DNA of 64,000 nt from Agrobacterium tumefaciens str. B6 (GCF_001541315.1 NZ_LMVK01000006.1:1-64000); one strand, 5' to 3'. Counted from the first letter of the stretch, positions 45,398 to 56,340 are shown. Notes: a model not told the origin generated them from the letters alone. Translations and numbers: made by a program.

Positions 45398-46258
45398 ATG
45401 GCGGTTACGGTCAATCAAAAACATGGGGAAGATGACGAGGTCAGGCAGTTCCTGATCGGCCTTGCGCGCGGCACAGCGGGTGCATTGCTGTTTGCCCTGC
45501 CCATGCTGATGACCATGGAAATGTGGTTCCTCGGTCTTTACGTCAACTCATGGCGGCTTCTGCTGCTCTGCATCCTCAACCTGCCGCTGCTTCTTCTTCT
45601 TGCCCGCCGCATCGGTTTTGAGAATATCAATTCCTGGAGCCAGGCCCTGCGCGACGCGATAACCGCCTATGGGCTGGGCATCGCTGTCAGCGCGGGCGTG
45701 CTCCTGCTGTTCGGCGTTCTGAACGACCAGCTCACCGCCTCCAATATCGTCGCCAAGGTCGCGCTGCAATCCGTTCCCGCCAGCATCGGCGCGCTGCTCG
45801 GCCGCAGCCAGCTCGGCCAGCATTCCGACGCAGAGGACGAAGAGGAAGGCGAGTATTCCGGCGAGACAGGTTATCTGCACGAGCTTTTCATGATGGTGGT
45901 GGGCGCGCTCTTCCTCAACCTCAATGTCGCCCCGACGGAGGAAATGATCCTGATCGCCTACAAGGTGACGCCCTATCACGTTCTGGCCCTTTGTCTGCTG
46001 TCGATCGCCATCATGCATGGCTTTGTCTATGCGCTTCACTTCAAGGGCTCGCATCAGCTGCATGAAGGACAGCAATGGTGGCAATCCTTCATCCGCTTCA
46101 CCCTGCCCGGCTACGTCATCGCCATCGCCATCAGCATCTATACGCTCTGGACCTTCGAGCGCCTCGACCACACCTCGCTGTCGCAGATCATGAATGCCGC
46201 CGTCATTCTCGGTGTTCCAGCCTCGATCGGCGCGGCGTCGGCCCGGCTGATCCTGTGA
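45398..46258 (+). CDS. TIGR02587 family integral membrane protein
   Basis: The 286-residue protein has about seven membrane helices, with an acidic cytoplasmic loop (about 142-158, EDEEEGEYS) in the middle. The pattern matches the uncharacterised TIGR02587 family, which is nearly always followed by a TIGR02588 gene, as here. An exact EcfG promoter sits immediately upstream, making it a likely stress-regulon member. AAGGGGAC precedes the start. No function is known to me. Confidence 0.82.
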   Translation: MAVTVNQKHGEDDEVRQFLIGLARGTAGALLFALPMLMTMEMWFLGLYVNSWRLLLLCILNLPLLLLLARRIGFENINSWSQALRDAITAYGLGIAVSAGVLLLFGVLNDQLTASNIVAKVALQSVPASIGALLGRSQLGQHSDAEDEEEGEYSGETGYLHELFMMVVGALFLNLNVAPTEEMILIAYKVTPYHVLALCLLSIAIMHGFVYALHFKGSHQLHEGQQWWQSFIRFTLPGYVIAIAISIYTLWTFERLDHTSLSQIMNAAVILGVPASIGAASARLIL

Positions 46259-46265
46259 GGACAAG

Positions 46266-46676
46266 ATGACGATATCGAAAAACGGAAAACAGACGGAAAG
46301 CGCCGATCCGCATTGGATCGAATGGGTGACGGGAACCATCTGCACCTTGCTCGTCGCCGCGATGCTCGGCTGGATCGCCTATGACATCTATCGCTATGTA
46401 CCCGAGGATGCCCGCTTCGACATCGCCGTCACCAGCGTGGAGGGGCAGCCCGGGCAATATCGGGTGAAATTCGACATCCGCAACCTCTCCATGACCACCG
46501 CAGCGCAGGTGCAGGTGCGCGGCGACCTGCAGCGGAATGACGCCGCGCCGGAAAACGCCGATGTGACCTTCGATTATGTCGCCTCGGAATCGAAGGACAG
46601 CGGCACGCTTTTTTTCCGCAGCGATCCCCGCAGCGGAACGCTCACCCTCACTGTCGCCGGTTATACCGAGCCTTGA
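46266..46676 (+). CDS. TIGR02588 family membrane-anchored protein
   Basis: The 136-residue protein has one N-terminal membrane helix (about 20-42) and a periplasmic beta-rich domain (about 50-135) that looks immunoglobulin-like by pattern. It starts 7 bases after the TIGR02587 gene, and the two families occur as a pair. It likely forms a membrane complex with its partner. Function unknown. Confidence 0.82.
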   Translation: MTISKNGKQTESADPHWIEWVTGTICTLLVAAMLGWIAYDIYRYVPEDARFDIAVTSVEGQPGQYRVKFDIRNLSMTTAAQVQVRGDLQRNDAAPENADVTFDYVASESKDSGTLFFRSDPRSGTLTLTVAGYTEP

Positions 46677-46694
46677 CCCATTCAGGACATCTTC

Positions 46695-47921
46695 ATGACG
46701 ACACCGGAACTGACGAAAGAACGCGATCTCAGGGATTCAAAACCGGTCTGGGCCGATAGCCCGCGCATCGGCATCCGCAGCGGGCACACACCCGCCTCCG
46801 ACCATTACGACACGATCGTCGTCGGCGCCGGCATCAGCGGCGCACTCGTATCCCACGCCCTGCAAAGGCCGGGTCAATCCATGCTCATCATCGACCGGCG
46901 CGAACCGGTCATGGGCAGCAGCGTGGCAAGCACCGCGATGATACAGCACGAGATCGACACGCCGCTGACGGAACTCAGAAAGATGATCGGCAGGCCCGCA
47001 GCCGACAGGGCATGGCAGCGTTCCGCACGCGCCGTCCTGCGTCTGGAGGAAATCGTCTCCTCGCTTGGCATCTCCTGCAGCATGAAGCGCAAGCAGGCGC
47101 TTTATCTCGCCGGAGACGAAATGGGATCGCGCGCGTTGAAAGCCGAAGCGGCCGCGCGCAAAGAAGCTGGCATCGAAGCCCGCTTCCTCTCCGCTGCAGA
47201 ACTGCGAGAGCAATATGGGCTGGACCGGACCGCCGCCATCCTCAGCGATATCTCGGCCTCAGCCAATCCCGCACAGCTGACGGCCGGCCTTTTGCGCCAT
47301 ACGGCCGGCGCAGGCGCCGAAATCGTCTCCCAGCTTGAGATCACCGATCTCAGAAACCTCGGCAACAAAGTTGTCCTCGCCACCGCCGGCGGCAAGATCC
47401 TTTCCGCACGCAATGTCGTTTTCTGCACCGGCTATGAATTCCTGAAAATGCTGGAGAGCCCGAAACACCAGATCATTTCCACCTGGGCTCTGGCGAGCAA
47501 AAAGCGGCTCGATCTACCCGGCTGGCTGGAGAACCATATCCTCTGGGAAGCGTCCGATCCCTATCTTTACCTGCGCACCGACCGCGAGGGGAGGATGATC
47601 GCCGGAGGCGAGGACGAGGAAAACCCCACCGCCTATCTGTCGGAGCGCAAGCTTTCCGCGAAGGCGAAGACGATCAGCTGCAAGATCGAAAGGCTTCTTG
47701 GCGTCGATATGGGAGAGCCGGACTATCGCTGGGCGGCGGCCTTCGGCACCACCACCACCGGCCTGCCGCTGATCGGCGCGGTGCCCGGCATGAAAAACGT
47801 CTATGCCGTGATGGGTTTCGGCGGTAATGGCCTCACCTTCAGCCAGATCGCCGCCGAAATCGTGGCGGCCGCCGTTAATGGCGGCAAGGACCCGGACGCC
47901 GATCTCTTCCGTTTCGGCTGA
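46695..47921 (+). CDS. FAD-dependent oxidoreductase, DAO family
   Basis: The 408-residue flavoprotein has the FAD motif VVGAGISGALVSHAL near residue 40 and the D-amino-acid-oxidase fold (FAD_dep_oxidored), ending with the FGGNGLTFSQIAAE segment that closes the FAD site. There is no signal peptide, but an N-terminal extension of about 38 residues precedes the FAD motif. It starts 18 bases after the TIGR02588 gene and is probably in the same stress operon. Substrate unknown; glycine, sarcosine or proline derivatives are typical of the family. Confidence 0.82.
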   Translation: MTTPELTKERDLRDSKPVWADSPRIGIRSGHTPASDHYDTIVVGAGISGALVSHALQRPGQSMLIIDRREPVMGSSVASTAMIQHEIDTPLTELRKMIGRPAADRAWQRSARAVLRLEEIVSSLGISCSMKRKQALYLAGDEMGSRALKAEAAARKEAGIEARFLSAAELREQYGLDRTAAILSDISASANPAQLTAGLLRHTAGAGAEIVSQLEITDLRNLGNKVVLATAGGKILSARNVVFCTGYEFLKMLESPKHQIISTWALASKKRLDLPGWLENHILWEASDPYLYLRTDREGRMIAGGEDEENPTAYLSERKLSAKAKTISCKIERLLGVDMGEPDYRWAAAFGTTTTGLPLIGAVPGMKNVYAVMGFGGNGLTFSQIAAEIVAAAVNGGKDPDADLFRFG

Positions 47922-47927
47922 TGCCCG

Positions 47928-48413
47928 TCAATCCTCCTTGATACCGGTGGCCACCGGCAAGCGCCGGAGCGTCCAAAGGACAACGATACCGGCGCCTGCG
48001 GCGACAAGGGCAAGCGGCCACATGCCGAGACCTGCCGAGAGGCCGATTGCCGCCGAAAGCCACATGCTGGCGCCCGTCGTTAGGCCTTTGACATCCCCTC
48101 TCGTATAAACGACCACACCCGCTGCGAGAAAGGCGATGCCCGCCGTCACGGCTTCCACCAGACGGATAGGATCGAGCCGCGCGGCCTCATGACCTTCCGC
48201 CATCGTCTCCATCATATGAATGGTGATGATGCAGAAGGTGACGGCAGCAAGGCCGATGAGCATGTTGGTGCGCAAACCGGCCGTGTTCTTGTGAAACTCC
48301 CGCTCCAGACCGATCAGGCCGCACAGGATGACCGCGCCGAACACGCGCACCAGCAGCACCTCGAAGGGGATGGAAATATTCATGGAAAATTCTTCTGCAA
48401 GGCTCTGGGGCAC
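47928..48413 (-). CDS. MgtC/SapB family membrane protein
   Basis: The 161-residue protein has four or five membrane helices and the MgtC signature segments LIGLEREFH and RTNMLIGLAA near its start, then GLTTGASMWLSAAIGLSAGLG. MgtC-type proteins act in magnesium limitation and survival in acid or host settings. I favour a GTG start at 48413 because GGGAGGAG lies about 9 bases upstream; the ATG at 48383, giving 151 residues, is the alternative. It converges on the FAD oxidoreductase gene with six bases between stops. Confidence 0.83.
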   Translation of the reverse strand: MPQSLAEEFSMNISIPFEVLLVRVFGAVILCGLIGLEREFHKNTAGLRTNMLIGLAAVTFCIITIHMMETMAEGHEAARLDPIRLVEAVTAGIAFLAAGVVVYTRGDVKGLTTGASMWLSAAIGLSAGLGMWPLALVAAGAGIVVLWTLRRLPVATGIKED

Positions 48414-48504
48414 GTCATGTCTCCTCCCGACATTTATTCCCACTAAGTTCGGAAAGGCTGCGTTGGTTCCGCGCAGCAATATAAACGTTGCGCGCAACCG
48501 AGCC

Positions 48505-48529
48505 GGAACCATGGCAGCAGCAAAGGGTT
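48505..48529 (+). promoter_or_regulatory. Possible EcfG-type promoter of the YciE-like gene (one mismatch)
   Basis: GGAAC at 48505-48509, 16 bases, then GGTT at 48526-48529, one base off CGTT, about 57 bases before the ATG. YciE-type genes are common EcfG targets, which raises its credit. Confidence 0.5.
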
Positions 48530-48585
48530 TGTCTCCCGTGCGCATGGGCGCACATCATGCATTTTTACACATGGGAGAAGGACCA

Positions 48586-49086
48586 ATGGCCGAGAAGAAA
48601 CTCGACGACCTGTTTTACGACACGCTGAAGGATATCTACTACGCCGAAAGGCAGATCCTGAAGGCCCTGCCGAAAATGGCACGGGCGGCGACAGATCCGA
48701 AGCTGAAACAGGCTTTTGAAAAGCACAAGGAAGAAACCCAGGGCCACGTCGAACGCCTGCAGGAAGTATTCGAGATCATTGGCAAGCGCGCACAGGGCAA
48801 GACCTGCGAAGCCATCCAGGGCATTATCGCCGAGGGCGAGGAGATCATGGAGGACTTCAAAGGCACACCCGCGCTTGATGCCGGTCTCGTTTCGTCGGCA
48901 CAGGCGGTCGAACACTATGAGATCGCCCGCTACGGCACGCTTAAGGCCTGGGCGGAAAAGCTGGGCCACACCAAGGCGGTTTCGCTGCTGGATGCCACGC
49001 TCAAGGAAGAGGCAAAGACCGACGATGCGCTGACCGCGCTCGCCGAGACTTCGGTCAACGCCGCCGCCCAGAAAAAGGCCGCGTAA
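48586..49086 (+). CDS. Ferritin-like DUF892 (YciE family) protein
   Basis: The 166-residue, all-helical protein has the DUF892 ferritin-like four-helix bundle with metal-binding Glu/His pattern (DIYYAERQILKALPKM near residue 15, and EHYEIARYGTL near 108). YciE-type proteins are stress-induced and bind di-iron or di-manganese. An in-frame ATG at 48571 exists, but the Shine-Dalgarno (GGAGAAGG) lies between the two, so I use 48586. A one-mismatch EcfG promoter precedes it and a strong terminator follows. Confidence 0.88.
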   Translation: MAEKKLDDLFYDTLKDIYYAERQILKALPKMARAATDPKLKQAFEKHKEETQGHVERLQEVFEIIGKRAQGKTCEAIQGIIAEGEEIMEDFKGTPALDAGLVSSAQAVEHYEIARYGTLKAWAEKLGHTKAVSLLDATLKEEAKTDDALTALAETSVNAAAQKKAA

Positions 49087-49102
49087 TACCCCTCAACAAC
49101 AA

Positions 49103-49133
49103 AAACCGGAATGGTCACCCATTCCGGTTTTTT
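49103..49133 (+). terminator. Terminator between the YciE-like gene and gcd
   Basis: AAACCGGAATGG, TCAC loop, CCATTCCGGTTT with T residues following and A residues preceding. Bidirectional, between convergent genes. Confidence 0.88.
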
Positions 49134-49156
49134 ATGTGTCTTGAAGACTGCAGAGA

Positions 49157-51493
49157 TTACGGCAGGGTATAGGCGATCACATAATCGCCCGGCTTGGTTC
49201 CGACGGAACCGTGACCACCTGCAACCATCACCACATATTGCTTGCCGCCCTCCAGCGCATAGGTCATGGGCGTTGCCTGGCCGCCGGCCGGCAGGCGCGC
49301 TTCCCATAGCTGCTTGCCGGTGGTGAGGTCATAGGCGCGCAGATAGTTGTCGACGGCAGCACCGAGGAAGGCCACGCCGCCCTTGGTGATCATCGGCCCG
49401 CCAATACCAGGCACACCCACCTTGAAGGGCAGCGGCAGCGGCGTCATGTCATAGACCGTGCCGTTCTTGTGCTTGTAGGCGATATCGCCGGTGCGCAGGT
49501 CGGCACCCGTGACATAACCCCATGGCGGGGCCTGGCAAGGGATTTTCAGCGGACCGAGGAACGGACCCATGAACACGCCGTAGGGTGCGCCGTCATTGCG
49601 GTTCAGGCCCTGTTCGCTACCCTTTTCGTCCTGCCCCTTCGGCGGAATGTCGGCGCGCGGCACGAGCTGCGAGGTGAAGGCGAGATAGGTCGGCATGCCG
49701 AACATGACCTGGCGTTCGGGGTCGACCGCGACGCTGCCCCAGTTGAAGGTGCCGAAATTGCCGGGATAGATGATCGAGCCGGTCAGTGACGGCGGCGTAT
49801 AGCGGCCCTTGTAGTTCAGCTGATGAAAGCGGATGCGGCAGGCGAGCTGGTCGAACATGGAGACGCCCCACATGTCCTTTTCCTGCAATGGCTCCGGCTT
49901 GAACGACAAGGCCGTCGTCGGCTGCGTCGGTGAGGTGAAGTCCTCAGGGATCGCACCGCCCGGCGCCGGCTCCTCCGTGATCGGCAGAAGCGGCTCGCCG
50001 GTGCGCCGGTCGAGAACGTAGATATCGCCCTGCTTGGTCGGGCCGACGAGAGCCGGGATGGTCTGACCGTCCTTGGTGATGTCGAGCAGCACTGGCTGGG
50101 CCGGCACGTCCATGTCCCAGAGATCGTGATGAACCGTCTGGCGCACCCAGCGATCCTTGCCGGTGTTAATATCGAGCGCGACGATGGAGGAAGAATATTT
50201 CTCCACATTCTCGCTGCGGCCCATGCCGAGCTGATCCGGCACCTGATTGCCGAGCGGGATATAAACGAGACCGAGGCCTTCATCATAACTGAAGACCGAC
50301 CAGCTGTTGGGCGAATTGGTGGTGTAGGTCTCACCCGCCGCAATCGGTTCGGTTTTCGCCGGATCGCCGGAATCCCAGTTCCAGACGAGCGCACCGCTAT
50401 TCACATCGAAAGCGCGGATGACACCGGACTGTTCCTGCGTGGAATAGTTGTCGTTCACCGCGCCGCCGATGATGATCTTGCCCGCCGCGATGACCGGCGG
50501 CGAGGTCGAATAATAATAGCCGGCAGGATTGTATTTCATGCCCTGCTCAAGATGCAGCACACCCTGATCGGCAAAGGAAGTGCAGACCTGACCGGTGGCC
50601 GCATCAAGCGCGATCAGCCGCGCATCCGAGGTCGGCAGGTAGACGCGTTGGGCGCAGGCCGTGCCTTCAGCGGCATTGGGCTCGGCATAATAGGACACGC
50701 CGCGGCAGGTCTGGTGCTGGCGGTCCGGATTAAGACCGACATTCGGGGCATATTTCCACTTTTCCTTGCCGGTGGCGGCATCGATGGCAATCGCCCAATT
50801 ATGCGGCGTGCAGATATAAAGCGTATTGCCGATCTTGAGTGGCGTCACCTGATAGGTGGTTTCCCCCACATCATCAGGCAGCTTCACATCGCCAGTCTGG
50901 TAACGCCAGGCTTCCTTGAGCTGCGAGACATTCTCGACATTGACCTGGGTCAGCGGCGAATAACGCTGTCCATAGGGCGTGCGGCCATATTGATGCCAGT
51001 CACCGTCAGGCACATTGCCGCCATAGGCGGGCGTCGCCGAGGCGGTTTCCTGCGGCAGGGAACCTGCCGTGTCGTGTGGATCCTGCGCCATGGAATATCC
51101 GGCCACGACGATGGAGGCGAGCACGGATAGCGCAAGCGGCCAGGCGTTCGGCCCATAGCGAAGCCCGGTGGGGCTCGCAAAACCGAGCGGCTTCCGGACC
51201 CATGGAACCAGAAGCCACAGCCCGATGAGAATGACGATGCCACCGCGCGGGCCAAGCTGCCACCAGTCGAAGCCAACTTCCCAGATAGCCCAGGCGAGCG
51301 TGGCGACAATGAAGACGGCATAGACGTGAAGGGCTGCGCGATTGCGCTTGAACAGCAGAACGGCCGTCAACAGGAAGGCCAGTCCGGAAAGCACGTAATA
51401 AAAGCTCCCGCCCAGCATGACGAGCTGAGAGCCGAAACCGAACAGCCCAAGACCGATCAGCGTAAGAACAACTGCAGTGACGGTGACTGCCAT
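49157..51493 (-). CDS. gcd: Membrane-bound PQQ-dependent glucose dehydrogenase
   Basis: Oxidises glucose to gluconolactone on the periplasmic side and passes electrons to ubiquinone. The 778-residue protein has five N-terminal membrane helices (about 1-140) and a large periplasmic eight-bladed PQQ propeller, with the blade repeats (for example AIDAATGKEKW and ALDAATGQVC) visible. Length and plan match E. coli Gcd. No PQQ synthesis genes occur in this window, so it may depend on genes elsewhere or on external cofactor. A one-mismatch EcfG promoter lies upstream. Confidence 0.95.
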   Translation of the reverse strand: MAVTVTAVVLTLIGLGLFGFGSQLVMLGGSFYYVLSGLAFLLTAVLLFKRNRAALHVYAVFIVATLAWAIWEVGFDWWQLGPRGGIVILIGLWLLVPWVRKPLGFASPTGLRYGPNAWPLALSVLASIVVAGYSMAQDPHDTAGSLPQETASATPAYGGNVPDGDWHQYGRTPYGQRYSPLTQVNVENVSQLKEAWRYQTGDVKLPDDVGETTYQVTPLKIGNTLYICTPHNWAIAIDAATGKEKWKYAPNVGLNPDRQHQTCRGVSYYAEPNAAEGTACAQRVYLPTSDARLIALDAATGQVCTSFADQGVLHLEQGMKYNPAGYYYSTSPPVIAAGKIIIGGAVNDNYSTQEQSGVIRAFDVNSGALVWNWDSGDPAKTEPIAAGETYTTNSPNSWSVFSYDEGLGLVYIPLGNQVPDQLGMGRSENVEKYSSSIVALDINTGKDRWVRQTVHHDLWDMDVPAQPVLLDITKDGQTIPALVGPTKQGDIYVLDRRTGEPLLPITEEPAPGGAIPEDFTSPTQPTTALSFKPEPLQEKDMWGVSMFDQLACRIRFHQLNYKGRYTPPSLTGSIIYPGNFGTFNWGSVAVDPERQVMFGMPTYLAFTSQLVPRADIPPKGQDEKGSEQGLNRNDGAPYGVFMGPFLGPLKIPCQAPPWGYVTGADLRTGDIAYKHKNGTVYDMTPLPLPFKVGVPGIGGPMITKGGVAFLGAAVDNYLRAYDLTTGKQLWEARLPAGGQATPMTYALEGGKQYVVMVAGGHGSVGTKPGDYVIAYTLP

Positions 51494-51527
51494 GAATGAA
51501 ACCCCCGATTCCTGTCACTTTGCGTGA

Positions 51528-51553
51528 AATGAAATCGGGCGCAATCTGGTTCC
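51528..51553 (-). promoter_or_regulatory. Possible EcfG-type promoter of gcd (one mismatch)
   Basis: On the minus strand GGAAC (51553-51549), 17 bases, then CATT (51531-51528). The CATT variant is the same as in the nepR promoter. It is 35 bases before the gcd ATG. Confidence 0.4.
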
Positions 51554-51596
51554 ATGGAAATTATCATCATCGCGAAAAAACTTCACGCTAGGGTGG

Positions 51597-51938
51597 TCAC
51601 GGGTTTTGCGGCGCCCCTGTCGAATCCTGTGGCGAGGGGTTTGTCTCTGTCGATGACGGTGGTTGCGCGCGGCCATTCGCGGGATTGTTGTCGAAGCTTC
51701 CCGATCCGGACGGCTGCTGCGGCACGGGCGCAGTCTCGGTCTGCGGGTTCTGCGGCAGGTTTTGGTCGGGTTCGAAAACGGAATATTCGACGACACCCCA
51801 GACCACCAATGCAAGAAGCACGCTGACGATCAGAATGACAAGGACGGGACGTCCGCGCGATCCCTGCCGCGCACGCGTTGCCGTTTCGCTTTTCGGAGTA
51901 TCCCGACTGTCGAGATAGCTGGCATTTTCTCTGGCCAT
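51597..51938 (-). CDS. Small single-span membrane protein with Pro-rich tail
   Basis: The 113-residue protein has a short basic N-terminus, one membrane helix at about 31-53 and a disordered tail rich in Pro, Gln, Ser, Asn and Thr, presumably periplasmic. GGGAG lies 8 bases before the ATG at 51938, which I prefer to a GTG three codons earlier. It is co-directional with gcd but about 100 bases upstream of it. No family is recognised. Confidence 0.65.
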   Translation of the reverse strand: MARENASYLDSRDTPKSETATRARQGSRGRPVLVILIVSVLLALVVWGVVEYSVFEPDQNLPQNPQTETAPVPQQPSGSGSFDNNPANGRAQPPSSTETNPSPQDSTGAPQNP

Positions 51939-52432
51939 GTCTTTCACTCCCTGTAACCCTGTTGATCTAATCCTTGGGGTCAGGGTTTTGTTCCAGATCG
52001 CCGGAGAACGACGTTAACCGCACTCGGCCGGCAAACGCGCCCTGTCACAGTCTTCCGCATCCAGCGCGCTGAAGCTTTGTCCAAGGCCGAGCCAGGAAAC
52101 CGGCAGGCGTGCTTCGCCGTCGTCCGTTTCCGACGGATCGTCTGCGGGGCTGTCTGAATTCGCCGATGGCAGGGGCGATGGCGACCTGTGAAATGTGGCG
52201 CCGGAAAAGGATAGGTGTTGTTTTACCGCACGGCGCCATTGGCGACACAGGTCCAGAAAAGCGAGGATTCTCAGCATCATGATTGTCAGGCAATATATTG
52301 ATAAAAATAACGCGCCCTGTTTGGCACGTCTGGAAGACATGCGCATCCCCATCGCGCCGCAGCCGCAGCGAATGGTCGGATTGTGCCAACAAACCGTCAT
52401 AAAGTGTCAGAACGGCGCGCGGCCAATCGTCA
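51939..52432. other. 494-base region between the AraC gene and the small membrane protein gene
   Basis: The longest frame is on the minus strand (52014-52400, 128 codons). Its translation is rich in Ser, Arg and Asp with no known domain and no ribosome binding site, so I do not call it. A GGAAC on the minus strand near 51990 lacks a proper CGTT partner. No RNA gene or terminator is recognised. Confidence 0.4.
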
Positions 52433-53476
52433 TCAGCGGCCGAGCTGCAGGATCCAGCGTGTCCATTCCGCGCTATCCGGCTTCAGAATATCCGACGTGA
52501 GGTCGCGGTTTTCCGAAGCGAAATGCCGCATTTGACGCGGCGAAAGGCCGAAAGTCTTCTTGAAGACGCGGCTGAAATTTTCCGGATTGGTGAAACCATA
52601 GGACGCGGCAACCTCGGCAATCGTCATATGCGCCGATTGCGGCGCCCGCAGGAAATCCATCGCGCGTTCGAGACGCCGATGGGTGATGCAGGCCGAAAAC
52701 CCGCCAAGCGGCTCGAAGAGCCGGTAGACGGTGCGTCGCGACACGCCGAATTCGCCCATGACCTTTTCCACCGACAGGGCCGGATCGAGAAGGTGACTGT
52801 CGATATAACGGCGGATGGATGCCCTGAGCGCCCGCTGCACGCCCTGCGCATTGTCTTCCCGGACATGATTGTTGATGGCGGCCGCAGCCAGTTCCAGAAG
52901 CGGCGAGACCGTGGCTGCGCCCTCGCTGGCATTCATGACGTCGAAATGGCGATAGATGCTCGTCATCGTTTCGCGCAGCAGCGATACCAGCGGCAAGCCG
53001 GCCGGCAGCACGCGTTCATGATGATTGCCGGAACCGGCAAGCCTGCCTTCCAGCAGCCGGCGCGGCACGACGAGGCTGAGATGATCGTGATCCGAGGTGG
53101 CGGTGGCCAGCGGCTGCGCCATATCGATGAGATAGAGGTCGCCCGGACCAGCGGTCTCGCCCGAACCGCGCCGCGACATGCTCTTCCCGCTGGCGTAAAA
53201 TTGCAGGAGAAAACCATCCATGCCGTCGCGGGCAAGCTTGTGGCGCGAACGGTCGAAATCCTGCGCCGAGGACTGGGTGCGGCCGAGCGCGACATTGCCG
53301 ATGAAAGCGGCGTCCACGCTGGCGAAAAAACCATCATCCTGCGAGCGGCGCAGGCGAGCATCAAAAAGCACGTTGATCGAATCCCGCCACAACGCCATGG
53401 CGTCGCGTTTCGGCACTTGGCGCGTATCGAAGCGCGAACGCGCCAGCGGCGCTTCAAAAGACCCTGTGTTCATCAT
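52433..53476 (-). CDS. AraC-family transcriptional regulator
   Basis: The 347-residue regulator has an N-terminal effector-binding region of the AraC_binding_2 type (about 15-200) and a C-terminal double helix-turn-helix (about 235-330, ending in the NPENFSRVFKKTFGLSPRQMR signature). It lies 118 bases after the 3-hydroxybutyrate dehydrogenase gene on the same strand and may regulate that cluster, but this is only positional. GGAAAAGC precedes the paired ATGs. Confidence 0.87.
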   Translation of the reverse strand: MMNTGSFEAPLARSRFDTRQVPKRDAMALWRDSINVLFDARLRRSQDDGFFASVDAAFIGNVALGRTQSSAQDFDRSRHKLARDGMDGFLLQFYASGKSMSRRGSGETAGPGDLYLIDMAQPLATATSDHDHLSLVVPRRLLEGRLAGSGNHHERVLPAGLPLVSLLRETMTSIYRHFDVMNASEGAATVSPLLELAAAAINNHVREDNAQGVQRALRASIRRYIDSHLLDPALSVEKVMGEFGVSRRTVYRLFEPLGGFSACITHRRLERAMDFLRAPQSAHMTIAEVAASYGFTNPENFSRVFKKTFGLSPRQMRHFASENRDLTSDILKPDSAEWTRWILQLGR

Positions 53477-53594
53477 GCCGCTTTTCCGTGAACACGGCGC
53501 TGACCCCGCCGTCCACGAAAACTATACAGGATTGAAATCGCCTAACAATACCGGAAACCGGCGCGATCGTTCGCTTCAAGCGCATGTGCGAAAT

Positions 53595-54380
53595 TTATTT
53601 CGCCGTCCAGCCGCCATCGATGGAAATGGTGGTGCCGGTGATGGAGCGCGCCATATCACCAGCGAGATAAAGCGCCATTTCCGCCACTTCTTCCGGTTGC
53701 ACAAACCGTCTGGTCGGCTGCGGCGCAAGCATCACCTTCTTCACCACTTCCTCCTCGCTCATGCCGTGCACGCGCGCCTGATCGGCGACCTGGGCGGCGA
53801 CAAGCGGCGTCCAGACATAACCTGGGCAGATGGCGTTGCAGGTAATGCCGAGTTCGGCGACTTCCAGCGCCACGCTTTTCGTCAGGCCCACCACCGCATG
53901 TTTGGTCGCCACATAAGGCCCCTTGAAGGGTGACGCGCGCAGGCCATGGGCGGAGGCGATGTTGACGATGCGGCCCCAGCCCCTTTCCTTCATGCCGGGC
54001 AGCGCCGCATGGATGGTGTGAAACGCGCTGTCGAGAGAGATGGCGACGATGCGGGAGAAATCGGCGAAATCGAACTCGTCGATCGGCGCGACTTTCTGGA
54101 TGCCGGCATTGTTGACGAGGACGTCGATATGACCAAATTCGGCGATGACGGTTTCCGGCAGATGCGCGCTTTCATCATAGTTGGCGAGATTGGCGGAAAA
54201 ATAGACCGGCCTGTGCCGCGCCACCTGCGCCACCATCTCCAGGGCCTGCGTCGCCTCCTCCGTCGTCTCTATGCCATGCACCGCGACCAGATATCCCGCT
54301 TCGGCGAAACGCCTGGCGATGGCGAGCCCGATGCCGCTGGTGGAACCCGTGACGAGCACGGTTTTCGGTTGATCCTCCAT
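53595..54380 (-). CDS. bdhA: D-3-hydroxybutyrate dehydrogenase
   Basis: NAD-dependent SDR enzyme oxidising (R)-3-hydroxybutyrate to acetoacetate. The 261-residue protein has the TGSTSGIG cofactor motif, NNAG, the catalytic Ser and YVATK with Tyr and Lys, and the family-typical QPTRRFVQPEE segment near the C-terminus. It starts four bases after the acetoacetyl-CoA synthetase stop, so product and next enzyme are coupled in one operon. AAGGA precedes the start. Confidence 0.92.
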   Translation of the reverse strand: MEDQPKTVLVTGSTSGIGLAIARRFAEAGYLVAVHGIETTEEATQALEMVAQVARHRPVYFSANLANYDESAHLPETVIAEFGHIDVLVNNAGIQKVAPIDEFDFADFSRIVAISLDSAFHTIHAALPGMKERGWGRIVNIASAHGLRASPFKGPYVATKHAVVGLTKSVALEVAELGITCNAICPGYVWTPLVAAQVADQARVHGMSEEEVVKKVMLAPQPTRRFVQPEEVAEMALYLAGDMARSITGTTISIDGGWTAK

Positions 54381-54384
54381 CGGC

Positions 54385-56336
<1,952 letters not shown>

Positions 56337-56340
<4 letters not shown>

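Noticed and set aside
51975-51995. GGAAC on the minus strand before the small membrane protein as an EcfG promoter
   Set aside because: No CGTT at 15-18 bases; the nearest options have two or more mismatches.
52014-52400. 128-codon minus-strand frame
   Set aside because: No ribosome binding site before its possible ATGs and no domain; kept only as an uncertain region.
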